From Lotus japonicus (taxonomy: Eukaryota; Streptophyta; Magnoliopsida; Fabales; Fabaceae), in the NCBI RefSeq assembly GCF_012489685.1, contig NC_080042.1, positions 51,140,066 through 51,204,065 of the forward strand: DNA of 64,000 nucleotides. Direction: 5' to 3'. Under the pieces are notes generated by a model. That model made no database searches. It was not told the origin of the DNA and saw only the letters and a list, made by a program, of their open reading frames with translations. Of this stretch, positions 34,639 through 47,420 are shown piece after piece. Both the position numbers and the translations under genes were made by a program. Position 1 is the first letter of the stretch; each line of letters opens with the position of its first letter.

Positions 34639-35848
34639 GGCTTAATTCCGGTTTGGGTCCCTGATGTTTCACAAATGTGCGGTCTGTACCCCCTGTGTTT
34701 AAAACGTGCGGTCAAGGTCCCTCATCTATCTAAAACGGTCGATTGAAGCCCTTCCGTCCATCTCCGTCAGTTGACCAAACGGAAATGCCGACGTGTCACT
34801 TATTTAATTCATAAAATATAGGCTACTAATTGGTGACGAAAATAATCCGTCACAAACATCATCTTCTTCATTTTTCTTTACCCTTTCCTCTGCAACCCAA
34901 CACACCATGGTAGCACCCTTCTCTTCTATTCATCACCCTCATCATACTACTACTCCTTCCTTCCTTGGCTGAACCACCATCTCATCATACTACTTCTCCT
35001 TCCTTCCTTGGAGAGTGAGAAGCTTCATTCTCTGACGACGCCACGATATTCAGATCCGCCGAGCCACAAGCTTAGGGAATTTTCTACCACTACCAAAATG
35101 GCATACAAACACTGAATTTTCAGAATCCTCACAATGCTGCAAAACTCTCACAAACCCAACAATTCAAACCCATAACCTCAACTATAGGTTGCTTCAAATA
35201 CAGCATTATTTCTCAAAATTCCAGCTCCACCATAACTGCCACCGTTAAAGCTACTGCTACCACCAATAATCACCACTAATCCTCACCGAGCTTCTACACA
35301 CAGATCAAAATTTCCCAACCTCACCCAAAACGAAAAATTGTGAAGAAAATATATATCGATAAACAGGAAAAGTTGTGTGGAATCTTGATATGGAAGGTAA
35401 GAAGATGCGAGGAGAAGATTAAGGGTAGAAATTGGGTGGAATTTGTATAGGAACACAATTTGGGGGAGATTCTAGAAGAAAAAGGTTGAAACCACGGGTT
35501 TGGGAAGAAGAAAGAAGAAGAACAAGGTTTAATTATTGATTCATTTTCTTTTAACAAATAATTTTTATTTCAATTAAAAAATGTATATATATATATATAT
35601 ATCATTTTTAGAGAATAAATAAAAGTTCAGATCTGAGTGAGGTGTTGGCTGAAGGGTTTTGTGACGGATTATTTCCGTCACTAATTAAATAAGTGACACT
35701 GGTCAATAGACGGAACCTAACAGAAGTTAACAGAAGGGCATCGTTATCACGTTTTAGATAATTGAGGGACCTTGACCGCACATTTTAAACACAAGGGATG
35801 CAAACCGCACATTTGTGAAACATCAGGGACCCAAATTGGAATTAAGCC
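34639..35848. mobile_element. MULE (Mutator-like) nonautonomous element, 1210 bp
   Basis: Perfect 9-bp target duplication TAATTTAAA (34630-34638 and 35849-35857). The long TIRs are about 200 bp, from GGCTTAATTCCGGTTTGGGTCC on the left to the mirrored GGAATTAAGCC on the right. Nine-base duplications and long TIRs are diagnostic for Mutator. The interior (about 34860-35640) has CT-rich sequence with short open frames but no recognised gene. Confidence 0.93.
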
Positions 35849-36025
35849 TAATTTAAACTATGATGATTATATAATGTTAAAAAATGTTATAAATAAACTT
35901 GTGCGTTGCACGAGTATTATATCTAGTATATGGCTAAATCACTAACTCTATATCCAGGATTGATAAAAAATCAATGGATATGAAGCTTTAGTTGTAGACG
36001 GGTTATAAAACACTTAAATAATTTT

Positions 36026-36036
36026 TTTTTTTGAAA
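36026..36036 (-). mobile_element. Micro-insertion with 22-bp duplication
   Basis: Eleven bases (seven T then GAAA) lie between two exact 22-bp copies (36004-36025 and 36037-36058). On the minus strand it is TTTC plus A-run. A simple tandem duplication with filler is an alternative. Confidence 0.45.
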
Positions 36037-36698
36037 TATAAAACACTTAAATAATTTTGATACTATAGAAATTGAGTAAAAATTTTCAAGAACCAAGATC
36101 TAACAATCTCACATCCCTTAGGTCTATCACAAAAATAGATCATTTAATGCATTGTTAACTCCAAAAACAATTTAAACTTCCTTCTTTATGTTGCATGGGA
36201 TTCACTTCAATCTAATTTTGACAAATTCAAAACACTTTGAGGATTTCTACTTATGAATTTCCAGTTCGTAACCGTGCAATGGTCTCGTCAAAATTTGAAA
36301 TTAAATTACACCTAATTTAACTATTAGTCGATCACAGTACACTAACACCGAATTTACCAAACCAGATTCTAAAACAATGTTTAAAGAATCCACATTTAAA
36401 CAATAGTTATAGTGAGTTAATCATAATGCTATATTTAGTTGTTGATCCATAAACACAGAGGTAACTTTTAGAATTAAAGAGACCTAACTCAATTCAAAAT
36501 CTAACTCAATAATTGAGGGTTGCTCTACCCTTTATGAACATTTGATTGGCTGTATCTCTAGCCAATGTGGAAATTCTAACACACCCCTCACACCCAGGAC
36601 TGGACATCTAGACCATGGAATGAATATCAACGGGTGACCCAAATATATATGTGAGGTCTCCACAACAAATGGATCTAAGATAAACTCTGATACCAACT

Positions 36699-36929
36699 TG
36701 AATCTGAAAGTATTTACGAGTATATTTTATTGATGAAACTTGACTCTATAATCCAATATTTATAGATTTACAAAGAGATAAAAAGAAGTTTAAAAGAAAA
36801 AAAAAGATAAAAAGAAACTAAATCTATCTCTATTTAAATAGATACTAATCTAAAATAGAGAAACAAATCTTAACTATATCTCTGTGAGATAAGACTAATA
36901 ATAAACTAAATCTTAACAGATATTCAACA
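36699..36929 (-). mobile_element. Copia-like LTR with Met-tRNA primer-binding site
   Basis: On the minus strand: a purine tract GCTTGAGGGAGAG, then an LTR from TGTTGAATATCTG (36929) to about 36699, then TGGTATCAGAG (36695-36685), the initiator-Met-tRNA primer-binding site usual for copia. No gag or pol is recognisable on either side, so this is a nonautonomous or decayed element. A purine tract before and a primer site after the same LTR suggests tandem copies. Confidence 0.6.
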
Positions 36930-36999
36930 CTCTCCCTCAAGCTAAAGCTTACTTAGCTTTAAGCTTGTATCAAATCTAGCCCAAAAATATATATCTTAA

Positions 37000-38945
37000 T
37001 AGATATCCCTTAATAATGAAGGTCTTGGCGAATCTCTGAATTGAATAGGTCAACCTTTTGAACTTCTGCTAAATCATAGGCACACAAAAGATAACTTCTA
37101 TTACTTCATCTGTGTGAGATTGATGCAAGACAAAAACTAATTTTGCTGGGGTTCGTAGGGTTAGATGAGCCACAAAACTAGGGCGAAAAACCAACAATAA
37201 TACGCCCAAAAACAAAATAAGGCTGAAGCAACAGCTAACCAACAACAACCACTCAGAAATAAAACACTTGAGGTCGATCGATTGATGACTTCTAAGACAA
37301 ACAATGGTGTCAACTTAACACAGATAACTTTCAAACAATAGAAAGTGGGTCGGTGCAACCCGCAACTTAACCATAAAACCAGAAAACCAAACAATTGAGA
37401 CAATACAAACGAAGACGATGAATCAAGGTGTCACCTTCAAAATCTAATTGCATACAGGTCAGGAGAGATCAAAAGAGCATCTCAAACCATGAGACGAAAC
37501 TAAAAGAACAAGAAGCGTCGGAGATGAGAAAACACAGCAGACCCATGAACCAAACAAGGCACAGGAAGAGGAAGATCGAACAATCACAATGGTGGCAACA
37601 CAACACCTTAAAACATGGCCAAACAATACAATCTTTCACACCAGAGAGCTAAACAATGTAATCCTTCACCAAACAAACGAATTACCATTGCCAAGGAGAA
37701 AAATAAATTCTTGTAATCACAAGAAACATTCAAAGAAAATCAATAGAGCAGCAACACAATACAATTAGATCCAATTAAACGTTTCTGCAGCACCCAATAA
37801 CATTAGCACTAATTAGATTACAGAGAAATAGGAAAGCAAAGGAGCACAACAATCTGATTCAAAGAAATACTCCATTAAACATATTTCTATCACACAATAA
37901 CCATAGAAGCATCATTCTCACATTTAACCTCTACTGAACCAGCGACGTACATAGGGAAACAATTGTCAGAGGTGGTTGACCATAGTCTCTATTAAGATAT
38001 TCAACAATATCCAACAGTTCCCCTCAAGCTAGAGCATATATTTCATATGCATAGCTTGTAACAAATATAATTAACTTGAGAAGTCGTTATTGCTGGAAAT
38101 TCACACGCATAGCACACAATGCAAAGTCAATTCTCCACTTCAAGAGAGTAAATATTTTCCTATATCTCCATGCTACCAGAAATATTCGCCAAGACATCAC
38201 GATCAGTTCCAATTGCCAATTCAATCTAGAACCAAGCACGTTGTAACAATTTTCTTTCTTACTTATTGACCTTAATTTTCAGCAAAAGTTGCGGTCAAAG
38301 TGCTGCAATGACAACACAACCAGTCTTGTGATGAATCAATAATAAACCCACTAAATATATGAATTGATGAATCACGCAAGGCACGATTGTCATTCTATAA
38401 TTATTTAATTAATTCTCACGCTTGCAATGAAGAATTATTAAATCACTCCAATAAAAAGGACCACACTACTGAATCAGTACAGTCACAAATTATTGACCAC
38501 GCCACATGCCATACTAACAATTCGAAATTCCAATCCTTGCGCCACAACAAATAAGTATTAATGGGAGGTACCGTGGGAGATGAGCGGTGCGTGGCTTAGA
38601 ATCCGACGGCGGTGCTTTGGGATAAGTGTGGATCGAGTCACGATGAGTTCAATGGTGGTGTCCCCGATCTGTGTTTTGGGTAACTTCAAAAAATGGCGGT
38701 GAAACAGCCCGAATCACCACGACGGTGTCTAACAAGAACGCAATGAACACTAGGATTCCAAGAGAATGGAAACTTGACCAAGAAGATGACGAGGCCGTAA
38801 GAAAACAACGAGTGTTAACAAGAGCGGAAGAAAAGGATGAGGAAAAATAAATCCAAAGAGTTTTGGAAAGCCCCCGTGAGGGGGAGGAGCCTCCTCACAA
38901 CGGTTGCACCAATAGAATCGAAACTTGCTCTGATATTAGAACTAG
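37000..38945 (-). mobile_element. Second copia-like remnant, noncoding
   Basis: A primer-binding-site-like ATATCAGAGCAAG near 38930-38942 and a purine tract TTGAGGGGAAC followed by TGTTGGATATTG at about 38007 (all minus strand) bracket some 0.9 kb without coding. The expected 5' LTR above 38945 is missing; the palindrome starts at 38975. Limits are approximate. Confidence 0.4.
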
Positions 38946-39018
38946 GGAGACCTTACTCAACCCAAATTTTTCAGCTTTCCTTTAAAAGCTGAACATTGAA
39001 TATCCACAAATTTTTCAG

Positions 39019-39420
39019 GTTATCAAGATGTCAGTAAACTCTATGTTGTCTGTGAAAGCATACATATTGTTTTATACATGACCGGGAACCCGATGGTTTT
39101 CAAGCGTCTTGGAATCTCTAAAGTTATACTTGAATCCGAGTATAATGTATACTTCTCCTAAATCTGTTTCAGGCAATGTTGGCAACTTTGATAAACCAAA
39201 TGCAAATATTGAGGGTGGGGCGGCTAATGAACCTAAACCATTTTCTAAGAATCTGCTTGATGTGTCCTGTCAAGAACATTCGTTTCTTGAAATCAATGAC
39301 ATAACTGATGCTCCTCATGACCGTGGATATTCTGTTTGGACAAGTCTGGAATGTGTTAATTTTCCTGAGAATAGTGCTACTTTTTATTGCATTGGTATGT
39401 CAAATGGAAACTCAAACATA
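39019..39420 (+). pseudogene. Ubiquitin-specific protease last-exon fragment, plus-strand arm
   Basis: After a TTTTTCAG acceptor (exon start 39019) the frame reads VIKMSVNSMLSVKAYILFYT and then TGA. The KAY(I/M)LFY block closes the catalytic UCH domain in plant ubiquitin-specific proteases. The frame continues open for about 120 more codons without a known domain. No catalytic Cys or His box is present, so no activity is expected. Confidence 0.55.
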
Positions 39421-39431
39421 GAGATTGATGC

Positions 39432-39832
39432 TTTGGGTTTCCATTTGACATACCAATGCAATCGAAAGTAGCATTATTCTCAGGAAAATTAACACATTAC
39501 AAACTTGTCCAAACAGAATATCCACATTCATGAGGAGCATCAGTAATGTCATTGATTACAAGAAACGAATGGTCTTCATGACAAGAGACATCGAGAAGAT
39601 TCTTAGAAAATGGTTTGGACTCATTAGCCGCCCCACCCTCAATATTTGCACTTGGTTTATCAAAGTCGCCAACATTTCTTGAAACAGATTTAGGAGAAGT
39701 ATACATTATACTCGGATTCAAGTATGGCTTTAGAGATTCCAAGACGCTTGAAAACCATGGGGTTCCCGGTCATGTATAAAACAATATGTATGCTTCCATA
39801 TACAACATAGAGTTTGTTGACACCTTGGTGAC
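39432..39832 (-). pseudogene. Ubiquitin-specific protease last-exon fragment, minus-strand arm
   Basis: Mirror copy: acceptor ATTTTCAG, then VTKVSTNSMLYMEAYILFYT and the same in-frame TGA. The stop is therefore older than the inverted duplication. A leader-like exon lies upstream at about 40700-40549, ending GATTTAG before GTACTTATC, so a chimeric noncoding transcript is possible. Confidence 0.55.
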
Positions 39833-40548
39833 CTGAAAATTTTGTAGATAATTCAATGTCCAGCTTTTAAAGGAAAGAATACTTAATAAAACAATTATTA
39901 AATAATTAAACAGCAGGTGAAAATCATATGAAAGCAAAACAACATAAAAGTTATGACACTTGCATCAAACCCAGTAATGTAAATATTTTCAACCAATTGG
40001 TGATGGAACAACCCGGGAAAAACTTAAGAAATAACATTAACAAATCAAAATCTTTCTTAAGTAGAAAATAAACTTGGCTCACTTTTCCAAATGAGAAATT
40101 TTGTGAGGAATGTCAAAGTGTTAAATCACACCATAATCTTAGTAATCAATTGGGTTATTTTAACGTAGAACTTGAAAATCTGAAAAATTGCAACCCTAGA
40201 TTGCTAGAAGAGCAAAAGAATATGTAGATATTTAAAATAAAACATGGAATCATGGAGCACAGAAAGACAATAACCCCAATTGCACAGATTGCCCAATGAT
40301 GGGGAAATTAATCAAGGAAATCACAGTCATTTGATGACTCGTTCTAAAATGAAGCAAACCCCACTGCATAGCTACATGAGAAACATAAGTAATCATTATA
40401 TAGCTTATTGATCTAAGTAATTGAGAAAACACATAAATTTTTAGAAGAGATCAAAGAACCTAACCAAATGAAAGTAAATGGAAAGAATAAACAGATACAA
40501 TGAACAAGTAAAATATGCTAATTCAGATGTAAGAGAAGATAAGTACCT

Positions 40549-40700
40549 AAATCAAGTAAACCCTACAATCACGATTTTTGTTGATCTCTCTAGCTATTCG
40601 AAGTAATGAAAGAGGAGTTGGATGAACCTCTTTGCTGGCGGCGCTGATGAAGGATCAAAAGAAAACCCTAATATGTGTTTATGAGGCGAAAGTAAAGGCA
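40549..40700 (-). other. Leader-like exon upstream of the minus-strand arm
   Basis: Minus-strand sequence with AAAACCCTAATATGTG spelled in reverse, a GC-richer CAGCGCCGCCAGCAAAG stretch, and a good donor at 40549/40548. It resembles the 5' UTR of a housekeeping gene. No coding sequence is recognised. Its partner would be the acceptor at 39833; that link is inference. Confidence 0.3.
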
Positions 40701-41454
40701 AAAGAGAAATTTAAAGAGAAAGGTTGGGCTTTTTTTTGTCCAAAATGGTGGGTTTGTGGTTGTGGGCCATGACTCTTGCAATGAGATTAATGTATGTCTT
40801 TTCTTACTACTAATGTCAGTATTTTAGTCTAAAGTTTGATTTACATTTTATTATATTATTTAATTTTATAGAAAAAAATAGTTTCTCGAGGTAAATCAAC
40901 ACTCTATTAATAAATTTCTTTTTTTTCAAAGAGTATAAATTCATTTAAGGATGACTTGAAAGAACATAAGATTCAAAATTGAGTAATTTTTGTAAAGAAT
41001 GAGACTATTACTCTTTCTGCTATTCCAATACAATGAAGTCATCTTAATTATTTTCTCTTCTCTCATTGATAGTAAATTTCACAACATGTAAGAGTGAGAT
41101 TCCCCTAAGTGAAAATTATTTATGTGGGAGTGTGGTTTTAATTATTATTTTTTAATATAAATTCAAATTCCTTTTCATAAAATTTTAAATTTTTAGGATA
41201 TACATAACATCAAATTTTATCATCTAAATTGAATAGTTACGCAAAATACTATTTCAAAATTTTATTTTAGTTCAATTTCTATTTTTTATCTAGTTTGAAA
41301 TCAAATTTTACCCTAAAACTTTAAATTTTATTCAATATATTATTTTTCTTTTGATTTTTTTTTCTTCAATTCTAACATTATTTTCTAGAATCCTTAAATT
41401 TCTAATATGTATCATGCTTTTCTAAAGAAAACGGATCCATGTTATAGAAGAAGG

Positions 41455-41680
41455 AGACGAAAAACTTACTTCTCTAACCTTGACTCTCAAATAGAAGTGG
41501 CAACGGGAAATATGGCTAACATGGCAATCGTTCCTGTTAAACGAAACTCCAGGACGGGGAAAATACTGAAATTTTGATTCAAGGTTATCGTAGTGTCGTA
41601 CAAGCAGGTGTTTTCAGCAGTTTTTGGAGATCCTATTTCTGCGAATGCTACAATTGTTAAAGCCAAGGTTCTTCTTCAAC
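41455..41680 (+). pseudogene. DC1-domain gene relic, copy A (C-terminal end only)
   Basis: Matches the 3' part of the downstream copies: a VATGNMANMAIVPVKRNSR-type segment followed by VFSAVFGDPISANATIV, with a stop in between. DC1 (C1-like, Cys/His-rich) proteins are a large plant family of uncertain biochemical role. The Cys/His domain itself is missing here. Confidence 0.6.
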
Positions 41681-42189
41681 TATGAATGAGGATAGATAGC
41701 TTTAGTTATTGTCATAGTCAAGTATTATTGGTGTTTCCATAATTTTAATCATGATGTAAATATAAATGGTATAGCTTAAGTTATAGTCTTAGTCAAGTAT
41801 TATTTGGTGTTTCGTATTTGTTCTTCCTCTATGTAATCCTTCTTCTTTTCATTATTTCCTTGCTATTTATTTTCAACCTCTTCTAGCCTCTTTCAGTTTC
41901 TCATCTAAATGAAAGAAAGGGTGCGGCGTGTAGAAATAATGGGTAGAATCAGTAGTATTGAAACATGGTAAATTTAATAAATATTTTTAATAAAGTATGT
42001 TGAGCCCCGACACACACACAAAGCACGAACATTATTTGCACATGGTAGTTGAATTTTTTTGTTCCCACCACAATGATTGAGTACACCAATCAATATCAAC
42101 ATACTTTTACAAAATGTTTTGCTCGCTAATAACAAGATATTTTCTTCCTCTACTCGCCTCATTTGGTTTCTCATCTAAATGAAGTGCCT

Positions 42190-42750
42190 CCCCTCTTTCT
42201 TCCCCTTTGCCTAAAGATTTCTTTTAAGCTCTTCGAAAAACCACTTGCTAAATTTTCAAAGATTTGTTATGGATTTGTAAACTATTTGAAAGGGTTCATA
42301 CACACTTGTGAAAATTCTGGATTTGACTTGCATCCATTCTGTTTGAAGATGGAAATGTAATACTCAAATTGTGCCACAATATTAGTAATAAGTGTCTCAT
42401 ATGAAACCATAAGAAAATTAAGAGGAATCAAGTTCAAGGTTGGTCTTTTGTTTCTCCTTATGAAAAACAATGCTTCCATGTGGCCTTTGTGAAAGACATG
42501 GCTCTTGAATACTGAATCAAGGGTCATTTCTCTAAACTTGAATCTCAAATAGAAGTGGCAACGGAAAGCATGGCAAGCATGGCGATTGTTCATGTTTAAC
42601 ATAAATACAGGAGGCGGAGGATTCTTAAACTCTGTTGCAAGGTTGTTGTGATGGCCTTCGCGCTGATCTTTTCAGCAACTACAAGAGATCTTTTTCTGTG
42701 ATGACTACTATCTTCGAAGCCATAGTTCAGCTCCAAAAATGAATGATTAT
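42190..42750 (+). pseudogene. DC1-domain gene relic, copy B
   Basis: Reads GFIHTCENSGFDLHPFCLKM before a TAA at about 42358; the reading then resumes in other frames with the CFHV...VKD block and the C-terminal tail. The HTC...DLHPFCL pattern is the DC1 Cys/His signature. Several stops make it nonfunctional. Confidence 0.65.
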
Positions 42751-42879
42751 ATATAGCTTAAGTTATATTCACAGCTTAACTATATTCAAAATTTTGTGCT
42801 CATTGATTATAAACGATTTTATTCCTCTTCTTGCCTCTTTTAGTTTTCCATGTAAACGAAGTGCTTCCCCTCTTTCTCC

Positions 42880-43470
42880 ATGAGAACGTTGCTAAGGTAA
42901 TGGAAAACCGATTCTTTCTTTCTTTTAATCCTCTTTGCCTAAAGAGTGCTTTTAAGTTCCTTGTGAAACCACTCTATATATGCAAAGATTTGCGATGAAT
43001 GTGGAAACTATTTGAAGGGTTCATGTACACTTGTGAAGATTTCGGATTCGACTTACATCCATCGTGTTTGAAGATGGATCGTACTATTTGATATGGAAAT
43101 CTAATCCTCAAACTATGCCACATGATTCCTAAAAGTCTCACATGAAACAATCGTAAAACTAATATGAATCAAGTTCAAGGCCGATCATTTGTTTCTCCTG
43201 ATGAAAATTAATGCTTCCATGTGTCTTGTGACATGTCTCGTGAATATTGGATCAAGGGTCATTTCTTTAACCCTGTTTCTCAAATTTAAGTGGCAACGGG
43301 AAGCATGGAAATAATTGAGATCGTTCCTATTTAACGAAACTCTAGAACGCAAAGGATTTCGAAATTCAGTTGCAAGGTTGTTTCGGTGCCCTTTAAGTAA
43401 TTTTTGGAGATCTTGTTTTTGCAATTATAACAGTTTCTGATGCCATGGTTCAGCTCGCGCAATGAATGAT
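42880..43470 (+). pseudogene. DC1-domain gene relic, copy C
   Basis: Contains GFMYTCEDFGFDLHPSCLKM, a stop, then QVQGRSFVSPDEN, stop, CFHVSC, and the C-terminal VVSVPFK segment. Zinc-ligand spacing is typical of DC1, but stops and small deletions break the frame repeatedly. Confidence 0.65.
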
Positions 43471-43984
43471 GATATATAGCTTAAGTTATAGTCATAGTCT
43501 TGTATTATTGGTGTTTCCATAAATAAATTTAAACTTCATGTAAATATTAATGGTATAGCTTAAGTTATATTCTTAGTCTAATATTATTGTGTTTCTTATG
43601 TCTTCTTCCACTATGTATACCTTCTCCTTTTCACTGTTTTCTTGCTATTTATTTTCTTCCTCTTCTCGCCTCTTTCAGTTTCTCTTCTAAATGAAAGAAA
43701 GAGAGTGTGTAAAAATAATGGGTAGAAGCAGTAGTAGTGAAACATGGTAACGTTAATCAATATTATTATTAAAATATGTGTAGCCCCGACACAACACAAA
43801 GCACGCACGTTACTTGCACGTGCTTGTTGAATTTTTATTACCACCAAAGTGTTTGAGTAGATCAGCCAAAGTCAACTTATTTTTCAAAAAAATTTGCTCG
43901 TTGATTACAAGATATTTTCTTCATTTTTTCCCCTCTTTCGGTTTCTCTTCTAAATGAAGTGTCTAACCCCTTTCTCCATAAGGG

Positions 43985-44430
43985 CATCGCTGAGGCATTG
44001 GAAAATCGATTCTGCCTTACTTTTCATTTCTTTTCCCTAAAGAGTGCTTTTAAGTACCATTGGAAACCACCTGGAATATTTGCAAAGATTTGGGATGGAT
44101 GCGGAAACCATTGAAAGGGTTCATGTACACTTGCGAAGATTCTAGATTTGACTTCCATCCATCCTATTTGGAGTTGGATCGTACTATTCAACATGGAAAT
44201 GTCATCCTCAAACTGTGCCACAACATTCCTATTAAGTGTCTCATATGTAACCTTCAAAAAATCAAAGGGAATCCAGTTCAAGGTTGGTCCTTTGTTTCTC
44301 CTCATGAAAATCAATGTTTCCATCTGCCTTGTGTGAAAGACATGGCTCTTGAATATTGCATCAATGTTATTTCTCTAGCCTTGACTCTCAAAAAGAAGTA
44401 GCAACAGGAAGCATGGTAGGCATGGCGATT
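43985..44430 (+). pseudogene. DC1-domain gene relic, copy D (longest open frame)
   Basis: A frame of 113 codons (44060-44401) stays open through FMYTCEDSRFDFHPSYLELD, KCLICNLQK and CFHLPCVKDMALEYC, the best preserved DC1 domain of the array. One expected Cys is replaced (HPSYL for HP(C/S)CL). The 5' part is out of frame and the C-terminal tail is cut where the next copy's upstream region begins. Confidence 0.65.
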
Positions 44431-44739
44431 GTTATTCTCCTTTTCACAGTTTCCTTGCTATTTACTTTCTTCCTTTTCTCGCCTCTTTCGGTTTCTCATT
44501 TGGGTGCGTGTACAAATAACGGGTAAAATCAATAGTAGTGAAACATGATAAATTTAATAAATATTATTAATAAAATATGTGGAGCACTGACACACACATT
44601 ATTTGCACGTGCTAGTTGAATTTTTTTTTCTACCACCAAAATGTTTGAGTACACCAATCAATATCAACTTATTTTTACAAATTTTTTTTGCTCGCTGATT
44701 ACAAGCTATTTTCTTCCTCTTCAAGAATCTTTCAGTTTC

Positions 44740-45345
44740 TCATCTAAATGAAGTGTCTAACCCCTTTCTCCATAAGGACATCGTTGAGGCATTGGAAAAT
44801 TGATTCTGCCTTACTTTTCCTTCTTTTCCCTAAAGAGTGCTTTTAAGTACCTTTAGAAACCACCTGGAAACTTTGCAAAGATTTGGGATGGATGTGGAAA
44901 CCATTTGAAAGGGTTCATGTACACTTGCGAAAATTTCGGATTTGACTTTCATCCATCCTGTTTGAAGATGGATCGTACTATTCGACATGGAAATGTAATC
45001 CTCAAACTGTGTCATAAGATTCCTAATAAGTGTCTCATATGAAACCTTCAAAAAAATAATGGGAATCAAGTTCAAGGTTGGTCCTTTGTTTCTATTGATG
45101 AAAACCAATGCTTCCATGTGTCTTGTGTGAAATAGATGGTTCTTGAATAGTGGCTCAAGGGTATGGCAAGCATGGTGATCGTTCCTGTTCAACGAAACTC
45201 CAAGACGCAGAGGATTCTGAAATTCTTTTGCAAGGTTGTTGTGGTGGTTTTCAAGCTGTTCTTTTCAGCAATTTTTGAAGATCATGTTTCTGCGATTGTT
45301 ACTGTTGTCGAAGCCATCGGCCAGCTCCATCAATGAATGGTGATA
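44740..45345 (+). pseudogene. DC1-domain gene relic, copy E
   Basis: Runs FMYTCENFGFDFHPSCLKM, IRHGNVILKLCHKIPNKCLI, stop, QVQGWSFVSIDENQCFHVSCVK, stop, then a C-terminal VVVVFKLFFSAIFEDHVSAIVTVVEA. The domain order is intact but stops interrupt it at least three times. Confidence 0.65.
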
Positions 45346-47189
45346 TATAGCTTAAGTTATAGTCATAGTCTAGTATTATTGGTGTTTCTGTAAATAAGTT
45401 CAAACATGATGTAAATATTAATGGTATAACTTAAGTTATAGTCTTAGTCTAGTATTAATGGTGGTTTATGTGTATTCTTCTTCGTAATCTTTCTCATTTT
45501 AACAGTTTCCTTGCTATTTACTTTCTTCCTCTTCTCGTCTCTTTTAGTTTCTCATCTAAATGAAGTGACTCCCCCCGGTCAGTTTCAACATATGGGAGAA
45601 CTTGCACTAATTGAATACAAGTTGTGTGCTTGCAAATTGTTGTGCAGAAGAATGATAATCCTCTCAAATTTAATGTTACACTAAAATTATAAAAAAAATT
45701 AATTAAACCTTGAAAATACGTTGCATTGACACATGATTGTACATATTTAGAGTTTTGACAAAAATAAAACAATAAGAAAAAAATAAAATAAGATAAATTA
45801 CATATCAAAATTAGGTATTCACACACATAGGACATAACATAAGGGTTTGTAACATGAGCTTTTCATCTCTACATATTTAAATTTGTGAAAGAACTTCAAG
45901 CATGCATCGTGATGCCAACTAAGAATGTGATTTATTCAATAAGAAAACCTCAGTTGCATGAGTTGTTTAGGCGTGATATATGCTCTCGTTTTTTTTTTAA
46001 TTGGCTAATATGAGATATTCAAATATATTTCCCATTGGCAAGCACTATGTTGTCTAAAACTTGTGTATCACTATGCTATAAATACACTTTATATGCCGCA
46101 AATGATGAAAAATAATAATAAGTATTCATCATGATGTGATCATCTTCATAAAGAAAATCATGTTGTGATGCAAAAACGAGAATGCAGATGATATAATAAC
46201 AGTAAAATAGGTTGGCTCCTTAACCCAATATCAGAAAATTAATAAAATAGGCTATTTTAAAAAAAATTACATATATAATAACTCTTATTAGCAAAAACCT
46301 CCTATTTCTTAAACACAAAAACACTCATATTTTTCACTTTTTTCCTATTCTTAATTAAATTATTGCAAAGAAAATTGTGAAAAGTTTTGTTGTTTATCGC
46401 GAACTTTGAAAATAAAATAATGTGACATATTCATAATTAAAAGTTAAATTAAATAAATAGAAAATATTTTCTAACACTAATTTTTTTCGTCAAATTAAAC
46501 AAGTCTATTGCAACGAGCTATGTTTTAAAATATTTAATTTTTAATAAAATTAGTTACATTAGGATCTCCAAGAAAGAAAGGGTGTGTGAAAAAATAATTG
46601 GTAGAATCAGTAGTAGTGAAACATGGTAACTTTAAATTATTATTTTTACCGCAAAAGATATATATATATATATTAATAAATAGATAAAATTCATGATAAC
46701 AACCCTCTCACGGATAGGATAAATCAGCAAAACCCCACCAATCAAAACCACCCCAAAGACCACACCAAGCACGCACATTATTTGCACGTGGTAGTTAAAT
46801 TATTATATTTTTTCTAACAAAATGTTTGAGGACACAAATCAATAAAAAAAAATTGCTAATAAGACTAGCAAGCTTCCTTGAAACACATCAAAGTATAATA
46901 GCAGAATTTATGCTCCATGCTTTGAGGTTTTCCACAATGATTGACTTAGTACCATTGTTGAACACAAACAAGTGAGCTTGGTTCATCACCGCTAGGTGTG
47001 GATAAACCCTGTATAAAAAATTTGTTTTCTTTCCTTCTTAAAACATTTGCACCACTAAGTGATCAATCAAACTCCTGCGAGAAAATTTCTTGGTTGCTGC
47101 TAAATCTACATTAAAATATCCAGCAAATTCGGGCTTGTACTATAATGATTCATTCACCGTACCAAAGAGGACCCCATGCTTGTTTGGAG

Positions 47190-47420
47190 CTTAATAAATT
47201 TTGCGTAACACAAGATTCAGAATCTCAAATGGCCTAACCCACCTTCAAGTTTGGAACCCTTTAGGGTACATAGGTCTTGTGGGTTTATCCAACTAGGATC
47301 ATATGCCTTATCCAATTTTGAAAATGAGAATGTACTTAAAAATTTCTTATAGACTATTTGATCTTGACTCACATAGATATATATTCCTAACCTCGCCCTG
47401 ATTCCCACGCTTTCGCCTTC
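47190..47420 (-). pseudogene. LINE reverse-transcriptase region fragment
   Basis: Minus-strand reading WINPQDLCTLKGSKLEGGLGHLRF fits the W...C.PK..GGLG block found between reverse transcriptase and the C-terminal zinc-binding region of plant LINEs. Nothing else of the element is evident. Short and degenerate. Confidence 0.5.

Larger units (their letters stand above)
38975..39877. repeat. 0.9-kb near-perfect palindrome
   Basis: Arms of about 445 bp (38975-39417 and 39432-39877) are reverse complements with scattered mismatches, around a 14-bp centre (39418-39431). Each arm carries the same exon of a ubiquitin-protease relic. The structure implies an inverted duplication. Confidence 0.92.

Noticed and set aside
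40250..40480. C/D-box snoRNA suggested by TGATGA motifs
   Set aside because: No matching D box or terminal stem at the right distance.
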